A DNA stretch of 38,170 nt from Streptomyces sp. ISL-66 (GCF_018614135.1 NZ_JAGGOW010000042.1:1-38170); one strand, 5' to 3'. Numbered from the stretch's first letter, positions 1 to 8,633 are shown. Made by a program: numbers and translations. The notes: generated from the sequence alone by a model not told the origin.

Positions 1-1440
1 CCCGAGGGCGGCGCCAAGGGCACGGCCGGGGCGGCTGGGGCGACCCCGCAGCCCGGCACGGACACCGGAGCGCGCCCCACCGGCGCCCTGCCCTTCGACC
101 TGCCGCAGCCGGCCGCCCTGCGCTCCGGCGCCGCCGGCAAGAAGCTGGTCTTCGCCCACTACTTCACGCCGTACCCGCTCTCGCTCGACAACGCGAGCGC
201 CGACGCGGACTACTACACCCGCAACTATCTGAACCCGGCCGGCGAAAGCGGCAAACACGGGCGCTACGGCGGCCTGCTGCGGGACCGGCCGCTGCCCGTC
301 CCGCCCAAGGACGGCAACTGGGAGCTCGCCAACCTCCAGCAGGAGGTGCGCACCGCTCGCGCCGCGGGCATCGACGGGTTCAGCCTGGACCTGCTCTCCC
401 TCTCCGGGAAGAACTGGGAGCGGTCCAACCTCCTGATGGACGCGGCCCGTTCGGTGGACCCGGCCTTCAAGATCATGCTGATGCCGGACATGACCTCCCT
501 GAAGGCCGACGATCCGGGTACGTTCGCCGCCGTCCTGGCGGACATCGGCAAGGCCCCGTCCGCGCACAGGCTCCCCGACGGACGGCTCGTCGTCTCGCCG
601 TTCAAGGCCGAGATGAAGAGCGTCGCGTGGTGGACCCAGGTCATGGACGCGCTGAAGTCCGAGCACGGCATCCGCACCGCGTTCGTCCCGCTCTTCCTCG
701 ACTTCGGCGCGAACAGCGAGCAGTTCACCCCGATCAGCTACGGGTTCTCCGAGTGGGGCAGCCGCAGCTACGTCGGCCAGGAGGGCTCCGCGCGCGACGC
801 GCGGCGCGCGCACGGGCTGGGCAAGATCTGGATGCAACCGGTATCGGTCCAGGACGCCCGACCCAACCAGGGCATCTACGACGAGGCCGGCAACACCGCC
901 ACCCTGCGCGCCACTTGGACGCGGGCCATCGAGGACGAGGCCGACTGGGTCCAGCTCACCACCTGGAACGACTACAGCGAGGGCAGCCAGTTCGCCCCGT
1001 CCCTGCACAACGGCCACGCCTACCTCGACCTGTCCTCCTACTACCTCACGAAGTTCAAGACGGACAGCTGGCCGAAGATCGTCCGGGACACCCTGTACCT
1101 GACCTCACGCACCCAGTACGCCGCCGCCGATCCGACCGGCGACCAGTCCCTCGTGATGTCCCTGCGCAAGGGCAGTGCCGCGCCCCGTGACACGGTCGAG
1201 GTGCTCAGCTTCCTCACCGCGCCCGCGAACATCCGTACGGCCGTCGGACCGGCCGAGGGCGCGCACGAGGCCCCGGTCGGCGTGCATGCCGAGCTGCTGG
1301 CGCTGGGCGCGGGCACCAGCTCGGCCGCCGTGGTCCGGGACGGGAAGGCGGGGGCGCGGGTGGAGCTGCCCTACGCGGTGGACCGCACGGTGGAGGTGCA
1401 GGACCTGCAGTACTACGCGGCCACCAGCGGCCGGAGATAG
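1..1440 (+). CDS. Glycoside hydrolase family 71-like protein, 5' end outside window
   Basis: The frame is open from the first base, so the start lies upstream; 479 codons plus stop are visible. After a low-complexity Ala/Gly/Thr/Pro linker the catalytic domain begins near base 145 with KKLVFAHYFTPYPLSLDN, the characteristic opening of GH71 (endo-alpha-1,3-glucanase, mutanase) domains. Later segments such as AAGIDGFSLDLLS, KIMLMPDMTS and QLTTWNDYSEGSQFAPS fit the TIM-barrel strands of that family, and WNDYSEGS is a typical late-barrel motif. GH71 enzymes hydrolyse alpha-1,3-glucan of fungal walls or oral biofilms and are usually secreted; the signal peptide, if any, is off the left edge. It could instead be a GH71/GH99-like protein of other specificity. 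The assignment rests on motif recall, not a search. Confidence 0.75.
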   Translation, partial: PEGGAKGTAGAAGATPQPGTDTGARPTGALPFDLPQPAALRSGAAGKKLVFAHYFTPYPLSLDNASADADYYTRNYLNPAGESGKHGRYGGLLRDRPLPVPPKDGNWELANLQQEVRTARAAGIDGFSLDLLSLSGKNWERSNLLMDAARSVDPAFKIMLMPDMTSLKADDPGTFAAVLADIGKAPSAHRLPDGRLVVSPFKAEMKSVAWWTQVMDALKSEHGIRTAFVPLFLDFGANSEQFTPISYGFSEWGSRSYVGQEGSARDARRAHGLGKIWMQPVSVQDARPNQGIYDEAGNTATLRATWTRAIEDEADWVQLTTWNDYSEGSQFAPSLHNGHAYLDLSSYYLTKFKTDSWPKIVRDTLYLTSRTQYAAADPTGDQSLVMSLRKGSAAPRDTVEVLSFLTAPANIRTAVGPAEGAHEAPVGVHAELLALGAGTSSAAVVRDGKAGARVELPYAVDRTVEVQDLQYYAATSGRR

Positions 1441-1483
1441 GTCGCCGGTAGGCCGCCGGTAGACCGGAGGCCTGAGCCGGGCC

Positions 1484-1885
1484 TCAGCTGGTGGGCGCGG
1501 CCGCGGGCGCCGCGTCCGCCGCCGGGGCGAACTCCGGCTGGTCCAGCAGCCGGAGCCAGCTGCCGTCGGGCTGGCGGCGGACCACCTGTGCGCGGGCTCC
1601 CGCTCCGTCGCTCGGCGGGGTGGAGGTGAGGGCGATGCCGTCGCTCACCAGCGTCGGCAGCGGGGGCTCCGGCTCGAACCGCGGCCGGTGGACCAGTACC
1701 TGCTCCCACAGGGCGCGGATGGCCTCCCGCCCCACCGTCAGCTCACCGGGCGGGAAGGCCATCACCGCGTCCTCCTCGTACAGGGCCGCGACCCCGGCGG
1801 CGTCGCCGGCGTTGGACCGCTCGACGAACAGGCGGGTGATGTCCTCGGGGCGAAGGGCCTTCTCGTACGACGCGTAGTGCGACAT
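1484..1885 (-). CDS. SnoaL/NTF2-like small protein (133 aa)
   Basis: The chosen start is the ATG at 1885, preceded on the minus strand by a strong AGGAGG ribosome-binding site; the frame stays open further upstream but without such a signal. The protein has the SnoaL-like/NTF2-fold pattern: helix ALRPEDITRLFVERSNAGDAA, then VAALYEEDAVMAFPPGELTVGREAIRALW, then beta strands ending in VVRRQPDGSWLRLLDQP. Members act as small cyclases, isomerases or ligand-binding stress proteins; the substrate cannot be told here. The C-terminus is an Ala/Pro-rich tail. It is transcribed divergently from the LysR-type regulator starting at 2087, which makes it the natural candidate target of that regulator. Confidence 0.75.
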   Translation of the reverse strand: MSHYASYEKALRPEDITRLFVERSNAGDAAGVAALYEEDAVMAFPPGELTVGREAIRALWEQVLVHRPRFEPEPPLPTLVSDGIALTSTPPSDGAGARAQVVRRQPDGSWLRLLDQPEFAPAADAAPAAAPTS

Positions 1886-2048
1886 CGCTTCCTCCTGGGT
1901 TGGACGGGTTCGACTGGCTCCGGCGGGTTCGACGGGTCCCGGCTTCAGGGTTCTGGGTTCTGGGTCCGGGCCCCCGGCCCCGGGGCCACTCGGGCTTCCG
2001 GGGGGTGTGCTGCTGTGCTTCAAGCCTCGTGCCCCTGCGATCAGAAGT

Positions 2049-2068
2049 CCAACAGCTGGATCTGCTGG
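2049..2068. promoter_or_regulatory. Inverted repeat in the divergent SnoaL/LysR intergenic region
   Basis: CCAACAG (2049-2055) and CTGCTGG (2062-2068) form a 7-6-7 inverted repeat with one mismatch, 18 bases before the LysR start. LysR proteins commonly bind interrupted dyads between themselves and a divergent target, so this may be the autoregulatory site. Assignment by position and symmetry only. Confidence 0.35.
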
Positions 2069-2072
2069 AAGC

Positions 2073-2078
2073 TAGAAT
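2073..2078 (+). promoter_or_regulatory. Possible -10 hexamer for a leaderless LysR transcript
   Basis: TAGAAT closely matches the actinobacterial -10 consensus TANNNT and lies 8 bases before the ATG at 2087. Transcription would then begin at or next to the start codon. The lack of a clear Shine-Dalgarno sequence before this ATG agrees with leaderless translation, which is common in Streptomyces. No convincing -35 is visible. Confidence 0.35.
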
Positions 2079-2086
2079 CAGCCGTC

Positions 2087-2965
2087 ATGGAACTGAGGCA
2101 GCTCGAATACTTCGTCGCGGTCGCCGAGGAGCAGAACTTCACCCGCGCGGCCGAGCGCGTCCACATCAGCCAGTCCGGGGTCAGCGCGCAGGTCCGCCGG
2201 CTCGAACGGGAGCTCGGGGCCGAGCTCTTCGACCGTTCGGGCCGCGCCGCCACCCTCACCGTCGCCGGGAAGGCGGCCCTCGAGCACGCCCGCGCCGTCC
2301 TCGCCGCCGCCAGCGCGGTCGGCCAGGCGGTGGGCGAGGTCACCGATCTGATCCGCGGCCGCCTCACGGTCGGCATGGTCATCGGCTGCACCGTCACCCC
2401 GCTCTTCGACGCGCTGGCCGCCTTCCACCGCGCACACCCCGGAGTGGAGATCGCGCTGCTGGAGGACAACTCCCACCGCCTCGTCCGGGCCGTGCGCGCC
2501 GGCCACCTCGACCTCGCCCTCGTCGGGACCGCCGCCACCACCCCCGACGGGCTCCAAGCGCTCACCATCGTCAGCGAGCGTCTGGTCGCCGTGGTCCCGC
2601 CGGGACATCCGCTGGCCGGCGCCGAGCCCGTCACCCTGCGCGCCCTCGGCGGGCACCCGGTCATCTGCATGCCTCCGGGCACGGGACTGCGTACGGTCTT
2701 CGACCAGGCCTGCGCCGCGCAGGGACTGAGTCCCGCCATCGCCCTGGAGGCCAGCGCGTCCGACGCCATCGCCGACCTCGCGGCACGCGGGCTCGGGGTC
2801 GCCGTCCTGAGCGCCTCCATGGCCGAGCACTACCGCGACCGGCTCACCGCCCGCCCGATCGAGGACGTGGAGATCCCCGCGCTCCTCTCCCTCGTCTGGG
2901 CGGACGGGCGCGGGCCCGCGCTGCGCGAGCTGCTGCGCCGCTGCCGGAGCGCTTTCGCGGCCTGA
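2087..2965 (+). CDS. LysR-family transcriptional regulator (292 aa)
   Basis: The start is the ATG opening MELRQLEYFVAVAEEQNFTR, the standard first residues of LysR proteins; the open frame reaches upstream but those residues are unrelated. Residues 1-60 form the winged helix-turn-helix, with the recognition segment AAERVHISQSGVSAQVRRLE followed by ELGAELFDRSGRAATLT. The periplasmic-binding-protein-like effector domain follows from about residue 90, opening with RGRLTVGMVIGCTVTPLFDALAAFH. The length is normal for the family. It is probably an activator or repressor of the divergent SnoaL-like gene and possibly of the downstream aminotransferase; the effector is unknown. Confidence 0.93.
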   Translation: MELRQLEYFVAVAEEQNFTRAAERVHISQSGVSAQVRRLERELGAELFDRSGRAATLTVAGKAALEHARAVLAAASAVGQAVGEVTDLIRGRLTVGMVIGCTVTPLFDALAAFHRAHPGVEIALLEDNSHRLVRAVRAGHLDLALVGTAATTPDGLQALTIVSERLVAVVPPGHPLAGAEPVTLRALGGHPVICMPPGTGLRTVFDQACAAQGLSPAIALEASASDAIADLAARGLGVAVLSASMAEHYRDRLTARPIEDVEIPALLSLVWADGRGPALRELLRRCRSAFAA

Positions 2966-3069
2966 GTCCGCCGCAGCGTGCGTCCGCGCAGGGGCCGAGT
3001 CCCTTGCCCCGCGCGGGCGGCGCGGGGTTCTGGCGCGCGGCCGGGAGGGGGAGGAGTGGGCGCCCTTCG

Positions 3070-3087
3070 CGCCGTACGCGTACGGCG
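3070..3087. promoter_or_regulatory. Perfect 18-bp palindrome upstream of the aminotransferase gene
   Basis: CGCCGTACGCGTACGGCG reads identically on both strands and lies 73 bases before the GTG start at 3161. With no loop it is a better operator candidate than a terminator. The remaining DNA between 2966 and 3160 shows nothing else distinctive. Confidence 0.35.
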
Positions 3088-3160
3088 GGGTTCCGGCGCG
3101 CGCACGGCCGGGGGATGATCCCCTGGTCACCAGTGCCCGCACTCCCGGAGGCTCACCTAC

Positions 3161-4315
3161 GTGAACGCGCCCACCGAGTCGATACGCCCCGCCGAGTTCC
3201 CCGGCGGCCGGGCCCTGTTCGGCCTCGACCCCGCCGTCTCCCACCTCAACCACGGCTCCTTCGGCGCGGTGCCCCTCCCCGTCCAGGAGGCACAGGCCGC
3301 CCTGCGGGCCGAAGCGCACGCCGACCCCGACGCCTTCTTCCTCGCCGTCGCCGACCGCCTCGCCGGCGCCCGCGCCCGGATCGCGGCCCGCCTCGGCGGC
3401 GCGGACCCCGACGGGATCGCCTTCATCGCCAACGCCACCGAAGGCGCCAACCTCGCCCTCGGCGCCATCCCCCTCGCCGACGGCGACGAGATCATGGTCA
3501 CCGACCACGGCTACGGCACGGTCGCCCTGGCCGCCGCCCGCCGCGCCACGGTCACCACCGTCACCCTGGATCCGCGTCTCCCCGACGAGGACGCCGTACG
3601 GGAAACCGTGCTGGCCGGCCTGACGCCGCGCACGAAGGTGGCACTGCTCGACCACATCAGCTCGCCCACCGCCCGGGTCATCGCCTCGCCCCGGCTGCTC
3701 GCCGACCTCAAGGCCCGGGGCGTCACCACCGTCGTGGACGGCGCCCACGCGCCCGGCATGCTCGCCGACCCGCTCGGCGGCGGCGCCGACTTCTGGTTCG
3801 GCAACCTGCACAAATGGGGCTACTCCCCGTCCGGCACCGCGCTGCTCGCCGTGGCCCCCGGCCACCGGGACCGGGTCCGGGCGCTCGTACCCTCCTGGGA
3901 GGACCACCACGGCTTCCCGCGCTCGGTCGACTACCGCGCCACCTTCGACTACACCGGCTGGCTCGCCGCCCCGGACGGCCTCGACCTGCTCGAGCGGCTC
4001 GACGCCGCGAAGGTCCGGACCCACAACAGCGCACTGGCCGCCCACGGCGCGGCCCTGCTCGCCGAAATCCCCGGCATCACCCCGCTGCCGCACACCGAGG
4101 GCCTGGCCATGCGCGCCCTGCGGCTGCCCGTCGGCACCGCCGAGACCCGGGAGGACGCCGTCGACCTGCGCGAGCGGCTCGCGGCGCGGGCGGGCATCCG
4201 GGTGCTGATCTGGCCGTGGGCCGGGGGCGGCGGCATCAGAGTGTGCGGGCAGGTCTACAACCGGGCCGAGGAGTACGAACGGCTCGCCGAGGTCCTGCCG
4301 GCCTTCCTGCGGTAG
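3161..4315 (+). CDS. PLP-dependent aminotransferase class V (isopenicillin N epimerase-like), 384 aa
   Basis: The GTG start at 3161 is preceded by GGAGG at 3147-3151. The protein is a fold-type I, class V aminotransferase of the isopenicillin-N epimerase/cysteine desulfurase-like group. HLNHGSFGAVP (about residue 28) is the typical N-terminal signature. IANATEGANLAL binds the cofactor phosphate. VVDGAHAPGM holds the aspartate that pairs with the pyridine nitrogen, and Lys218 in NLHKWGYSPSG is the expected Schiff-base lysine. The C-terminal small domain ends with IRVCGQVYNRAEEYERL. Such proteins act as epimerases, lyases or desulfurases in the cytosol; the substrate cannot be assigned because no biosynthetic neighbours are present. 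It is convergent with cobF. Confidence 0.88.
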   Translation: MNAPTESIRPAEFPGGRALFGLDPAVSHLNHGSFGAVPLPVQEAQAALRAEAHADPDAFFLAVADRLAGARARIAARLGGADPDGIAFIANATEGANLALGAIPLADGDEIMVTDHGYGTVALAAARRATVTTVTLDPRLPDEDAVRETVLAGLTPRTKVALLDHISSPTARVIASPRLLADLKARGVTTVVDGAHAPGMLADPLGGGADFWFGNLHKWGYSPSGTALLAVAPGHRDRVRALVPSWEDHHGFPRSVDYRATFDYTGWLAAPDGLDLLERLDAAKVRTHNSALAAHGAALLAEIPGITPLPHTEGLAMRALRLPVGTAETREDAVDLRERLAARAGIRVLIWPWAGGGGIRVCGQVYNRAEEYERLAEVLPAFLR

Positions 4316-4349
4316 GCCGACGGACCCGGACCCCGTCCGCGAGGGCCCC

Positions 4350-5102
4350 TCAGGCGCGCCGGAGGAGGTACGTGTCCATGATCCAGCCCTTGCGGGCGCG
4401 GGCCTCGGCGCGCAGCTCCTCGATCCGGCCGGCGACCTCCGCCAGCTTGCCCGAAACCAGGATCTCGTCGGGGGTGCCGACGTACGCCCCCCAGTAGATG
4501 TGGAGGTCCTGGTCGAGGTGGGCGGTGAAGGCGTGCCGCGCGTCCAGCATCACCACCACGTCGTCCACGTCCGCCGGCCAGCCCTCCGCGAGCCGCCGCC
4601 CGGTGGTGATCTGGACCGGGCGGCCCACCCGGTTGAGGTTGGTGCGGTGCCGGGCCAGCAGAGAGGAGATGCTGCTGATGCCGGGCACCACCTCGTGCTC
4701 GAAGGCGACCCGGCCCTTCTCCAGCACCTCGTCCAGGATCGCGAGGGTGGAGTCGTACAAGGAGGGGTCGCCCCACACCAGGAACGCCCCGGTCTCGCCC
4801 TCCGCCAGGTCCTCGGCGATGAACCGCTCGAAGATCTCGGCCCGCGCGCTGCGCCAGCCGTCCACGGTGGGGGTGTAGTCGGCGGGGGTCCGGTCGCGAT
4901 CGGGGTCGCGGCCCTCCACCAGCCGGTGTCCGGGGCGGGCGTGCTCGTCGAGCATCGCGCGCCGCAGCCCGGTCAGATCCGCCTTCTCCTCGCCCTTCTC
5001 CAGGATGAGGAATGCGTCCGCCGCGCCGATCGCCTTGACCGCCTGGAGGGTCAGGTGGTCCGGGTCGCCCGCGCCTATGCCGATCACTGAGAACTTCTTC
5101 AC
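4350..5102 (-). CDS. cobF: Precorrin-6A synthase (deacetylating) CobF, 250 aa
   Basis: The protein opens MKKFSVIGIGAGDPDHLTLQ, the nucleotide/SAM-binding GxGxGDPxxLTLQ motif of tetrapyrrole methylases. It continues with FLVWGDPSLYDSTLAILDEVL and VVPGISSISSLLARHR, the standard second and third methylase motifs. Overall length and the segment VVVMLDARHAFTAHLDQDLHIYWGAYVGTPDEIL match CobF, which methylates C-1 of precorrin-5 with loss of acetate in aerobic cobalamin synthesis. It stands alone here, as is common in Streptomyces. I looked for a cobalamin riboswitch upstream (5103-5400) and saw none; that stretch instead holds a C/T-rich direct repeat. Confidence 0.9.
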   Translation of the reverse strand: MKKFSVIGIGAGDPDHLTLQAVKAIGAADAFLILEKGEEKADLTGLRRAMLDEHARPGHRLVEGRDPDRDRTPADYTPTVDGWRSARAEIFERFIAEDLAEGETGAFLVWGDPSLYDSTLAILDEVLEKGRVAFEHEVVPGISSISSLLARHRTNLNRVGRPVQITTGRRLAEGWPADVDDVVVMLDARHAFTAHLDQDLHIYWGAYVGTPDEILVSGKLAEVAGRIEELRAEARARKGWIMDTYLLRRA

Positions 5103-5169
5103 CGGGCCATTCTGCCCGTCCTGCGCGCCGCCTTGTTCGCCACGTCCGTGAACGAGCCTTCTGCCGGCT

Positions 5170-5247
5170 CCCGGCTATCCCGCTCCCCGCTACCTCGCTC
5201 CCGGCCACCCCGCTCCCCGCTTCCCGGCTATCCCGCTCCCCGCTACC
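5170..5247. repeat. 25-bp direct repeat upstream of cobF
   Basis: An identical 25-bp sequence beginning CCCGGCTATCCCGC occurs at 5170-5194 and 5223-5247, with a degenerate third copy between. The array lies 68-145 bases upstream of the cobF start. It could be a regulator-binding array, a transcribed leader feature or simple slippage; no function can be assigned. Confidence 0.75.
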
Positions 5248-5400
5248 GCGCACGGGCGTCGCCGTCGGCCGCCTCCTGGGAGCGGCTCGGGGTGGGCGCG
5301 CACTTCCCGCACGCGGTCACCCAACACCCCTCCTGCCACGAATGCGGGATACGGGGCCTCGGGCTCGGGGACCGGCCCCGGCGGCTGTGCCTTCCCGGTC

Positions 5401-5655
5401 GGAGGCCTCCGTCACCGTTGCCGGCGGCACCGTCCATGGCCCGTCGACGCGCGGAAGGCCAACCGGATCGTCACGGAGCTGGGGGCCGCGACCGGCGCGC
5501 GCGAAGTGGCCAACAAGGTCAAGTCCATGGGCACCGAAGAGATCGGGCTGAACGGCCGGATGTGCCTGACCCTGCCCGAGACCCTGATCTCCGTGGTCGG
5601 CGTCGAGAAGGTGGTTCCGCCCTTTCGGGAGCTGGAGATCCTCCTCCGGACGCTG
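5401..5655 (+). pseudogene. Decayed lutB/lldF fragment (LUD-domain lactate utilisation protein)
   Basis: Two frames joined by a one-base deletion near 5436 read EASVTVAGGTVH then WPVDARKANRIVTELGAATG, followed by AREVANKVKSMGTEEIGLN, the N-terminal part of the LUD domain of LutB/LldF L-lactate utilisation iron-sulfur proteins. The frame then jumps straight to NGRMCLTLPETLISVVGVEK and VVPPFRELEILLRTLP, a segment that normally lies about 100 residues further on. A large internal deletion has therefore occurred as well. The family match fades near 5655, and no cluster-binding cysteines remain. The following bases up to 5933 show no recognisable gene. Confidence 0.65.
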
Positions 5656-5933
5656 CCGCTTCCTGTGCGGGGCCTGCCGGTTGCAACGGAGGGAGCGCCC
5701 ATGAGCGGCAAGAACCGCAGCCCGGGCCAGGGGTGCCGCCGGATCACCCTGGTCCCGCACCCACTAGATCCGCGTGGTCCGTCCCCGGCCAGGTGTCGAT
5801 TCGGTCCTGCGGGCGCTGCCGTTGCTGGACCCCCGGCCCCTGACCAGCGAGATCGAGCTGGACCGGGTGGAGGGAGTGCACGGCCACGGCCCCGCACCCT
5901 GGACGTCGTATTCCTCGGCGCACAATAGGCGTC

Positions 5934-6323
5934 ATGTCCGCACACATCGCCCTCACCGCCCTCGTGGTCCACGACTACGACGAGGCCATCGACTTCTACA
6001 CGCGCGCCCTCGGCTTCGACCTCGTGGAGGACACCGCGCGCCCGGACGGATCCCGCTGGGTCGTCGTACGGCCGCGTGGCGCCGAGGAGTCGGCCCTCCT
6101 CCTGGCCCGGGCCAAGGGCGAGGCCCAGCAGGCCCGGGTGGGTGACCAGACCGGGGGCCGCGTGGGCTTCTTCCTCTATACCGACGACTTCGCCGCCGAC
6201 CACGCCCGGATGACGGCCGAGGGGGTCCGCTTCCTGGAGGAACCGCGCCACGAGGCGTACGGCTCCGTCGCGGTCTTCCAGGACCTCTACGGCAACCGCT
6301 GGGACCTCCTCCAGCCGGCGTAG
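5934..6323 (+). CDS. VOC-superfamily (glyoxalase/bleomycin-resistance fold) protein, 129 aa
   Basis: This is a single-domain vicinal-oxygen-chelate protein. The first beta-alpha module reads ALVVHDYDEAIDFYTRALGFDLVED and the second ends HEAYGSVAVFQDLYGNRWDLLQP, the classic closing motif of the fold. The length is typical. Family members include glyoxalase I, dioxygenases and drug-binding resistance proteins; the substrate is not predictable. CACAAT at 5921-5926 sits 7 bases before the ATG and could be the -10 of a leaderless transcript; no ribosome-binding site is seen. It is convergent with the DUF309 gene. Confidence 0.88.
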   Translation: MSAHIALTALVVHDYDEAIDFYTRALGFDLVEDTARPDGSRWVVVRPRGAEESALLLARAKGEAQQARVGDQTGGRVGFFLYTDDFAADHARMTAEGVRFLEEPRHEAYGSVAVFQDLYGNRWDLLQPA

Positions 6324-6437
6324 GCCCCGGCGGTGCGCTGGTCGGGCAGTGCAGGGTGGTGCCGGGCCCCGTCGGGCCCCCTTGGCCGGTCGGGCGCGGC
6401 GGCGCCTCAGCGGTGCCTCAGCGGCCGCCAGCGCGCC

Positions 6438-6953
6438 TCACGTGTGTTTCAGCCGTGGCGCCTCGGTCGCCGCGTCGACCGCCGCGCCGCCCTCCACCCG
6501 CCCCGCCAGCTCCCGCGCCCAGCGGACGAGCCCGGGCAGGTCCATCCCGTAGGCGGTACCGCTCCCGAGGGTCTCCCCGTCCCCGTCCCCGTCCCCGGGA
6601 CCGGTCCGCCCGGCCAGGACGTCCGCCCCCCGGCGCAGCAGCCGGGCGCCGCCCACCGCGTTCCCGCGCGCCGCGTGGGTCAGTCCGACCGCAAGCTGCG
6701 CGAGACCGCGCCACAGCGCGGCCTCCGCGTCCGGTCCCGACTTCCAGGCGTCCTCGAACACCTCGTGCGCGTGGAAGGGCATCCCGGCGTCCAGCAGCCG
6801 CTGGGCCTCCGCGACGGTCTCCCCGGGCGAGCGCGGCACCCCCTCGGGCTGCCGCTCCACGCCTTGGGTCCCGTAGGGCAGCGGACGCCCCAGCCCGTCC
6901 CTGGGCCGCGCGCTGCGCGCCCGCCCCTCACCGTCCCGATCTCGTGCGTTCAC
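6438..6953 (-). CDS. DUF309-domain protein (171 aa)
   Basis: The core AQRLLDAGMPFHAHEVFEDAWK, followed by EAALWRGLAQLAVGLTHAARGNAVGGARLLRRG, is the diagnostic DUF309 signature (HxHExxE/DxxW helix, then the helical GxxLL repeat). The family is widespread in bacteria and has no established biochemical role. The GTG at 6953 is chosen because GGGAGGCAGGA precedes it on the minus strand; an in-frame ATG at 6989 would add 12 residues and is also possible. A glycine/aspartate-rich insert (GPGDGDGDGE) lies near residue 130. Confidence 0.85.
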   Translation of the reverse strand: MNARDRDGEGRARSARPRDGLGRPLPYGTQGVERQPEGVPRSPGETVAEAQRLLDAGMPFHAHEVFEDAWKSGPDAEAALWRGLAQLAVGLTHAARGNAVGGARLLRRGADVLAGRTGPGDGDGDGETLGSGTAYGMDLPGLVRWARELAGRVEGGAAVDAATEAPRLKHT

Positions 6954-7073
6954 CCCGCCATCCTGCCTCCCGCCGGTTAACCAGTGCATGCACACCCCTC
7001 GTCGTGGGGTAATGTTCTGCATGTGCCGCCGGGACGGGGATGACCCAAGTGGGAAGCCCAGTCGGAAGCACAT

Positions 7074-7212
<139 letters not shown>

Positions 7213-7219
7213 GGCCGTG

Positions 7220-7239
7220 GTGGTCGCAGTGTGGTCGCA
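7220..7239. promoter_or_regulatory. Paired GTGGTCGCA motifs near attL (candidate integrase arm sites)
   Basis: GTGGTCGCA occurs at 7220-7228 and 7231-7239, one helical turn apart. The inverted version (TGCGACCAC, CGCGACCAC) lies upstream of the same gene at 8615-8633, and the same pairs are kept in the two other integrase copies. Short repeats flanking int are typical of arm-type binding sites of tyrosine integrases. These bases are also coding. Confidence 0.4.
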
Positions 7240-8614
7240 CGTCCGGTCTGGGGCCGGTCGGCCGTGGCGCTGAAGCCGGGTACTGCGGGGGAGCGGAGTC
7301 GGCGGAGGGCTTCACGGAGCCGGCGGATGTGGTCGCGTGGTGGTCGCAGCCATGCGGGCCGGTTCGGCTGGTGGCTGGTCTTTTCAGCTTTGGTGAGGGT
7401 GTCGTCGACGGCTTCTCGGGCTGCCTGCTGGGTGAGGTGGCTGTAGAGGTTTGCGGTGGTCGACAGGGTGGAGTGCCGCAGGGTCTTGGAGACGATTGTG
7501 AGTGGGACGCCCGCCGTGATGGTGATCGTGGCGGCCAGGTGCCGCAGGTCGTGCACCGTGATCCTGGGGACGCCGGCTTCCTCGGAGAGCCGGCGGAGCC
7601 GGTCCAGTACCTGGTGAGGTCCGAGCGGTCGGCCGTCGGGGCGGCAGAAGACCAGTCCGGTGAACGGATCGGCGGGATCGCCGCGGGTGCGGGGGGCTGT
7701 TTGTGCGTGGTGCCGGAGGGCGGTGGCCACCCTGGGCGAGATAGCCACCCAGCTCTGGCTGGCCCGGGTCTTCGGTGTGGTGATAACGAGGTGGCTGTTG
7801 TCGACCGCGGAGAGGGTGCAGCGGACGTAGAGGACGCTTTGTTCAAGGTGGACGTCGCTCCAATGCAGGCCGAGGGCTTCGCCCTTACGCATGCCGGTGC
7901 CGATGAGGAACTCGAACAGGTCGGCCATCTCGGGGTCGGTTTGGTGGCAGTGGGCGAGGAAGCGGGCGGCGTCTTCTGCTGTCCAGATGTGTCGCTCCGG
8001 CGATGGCGGTCGCTGTAGGACTGGGGGACTGGCTGGGTTGCGTGGGAGGCGGTGCTGTCGAGCCGCGTCGCCGAGGGCGCTGGAGAGGGTGGCCAGGCAC
8101 CGGTAGAGGGTCGTCCGGCCACGGCCGGCGGCAAGTTGGTTGGTGGCGAAGGCCGATACGTGACGGTGTGCGAGCTGGTCGAGCTTGAGGGTGCCGAACG
8201 CGGGGACGAGGTCGTTGCGAACGTAGTCGCGGTACCGGGCCATCGTCGTCGGCTTCAGCGCGAGCGCTTTCGCAGTGAGCCACGCGTGGAGGTAGGCGGC
8301 GACCGTCTGATTCGGGTCCGCGTCGAACCCGCCGGCCTCGCCCTCGAGGAAGCGGCTCAGGGCCTGCTCGGCCGTGTCCTGGCTGGAGAATCCGCCCCGC
8401 CGCACCGTGGTGCGGCGGCGGTCTGGGGTGGGGAGATCGACGGCGAAGCTCCAGGTGCCGTGCTCGCTGTCGGTGACCAGGTGGGGGCAGTGTGCGCCGA
8501 GCTGATGGCGATGGTCGTCCCTGCAGCCGCAGCGGCGGTAGACACGGCCGCGGCCGACGTTGGTACGCATGGGGATCGCCTCCGGGAGGCGGAGGGGAGT
8601 GGGTACCTCCAGCC

Positions 8615-8633
8615 TGCGACCACACGCGACCAC
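8615..8633. promoter_or_regulatory. Inverted pair of GCGACCAC motifs upstream of int
   Basis: TGCGACCAC (8615-8623) and CGCGACCAC (8625-8633) are the reverse complement of the pair at 7220-7239. They lie 45-63 bases upstream of the integrase start, where they could serve as arm sites or as an autoregulatory operator. The same pair precedes the broken integrase at 17604 (17653-17671). Confidence 0.4.

Noticed and set aside
4316..4349. Terminator between the aminotransferase and cobF genes
   Set aside because: Only 5-bp complementary arms (GACGG/CCGTC) can be drawn; too weak to call.
1900..4497. An 865-residue plus-strand open frame across the LysR and aminotransferase genes
   Set aside because: It is extremely Arg/Pro-rich with no domain and lies out of frame with two clearly recognisable genes; a GC-rich shadow.
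5103..5400. Cobalamin riboswitch upstream of cobF
   Set aside because: No B12-box-like core or long structured leader could be made out; only C/T-rich direct repeats are present.
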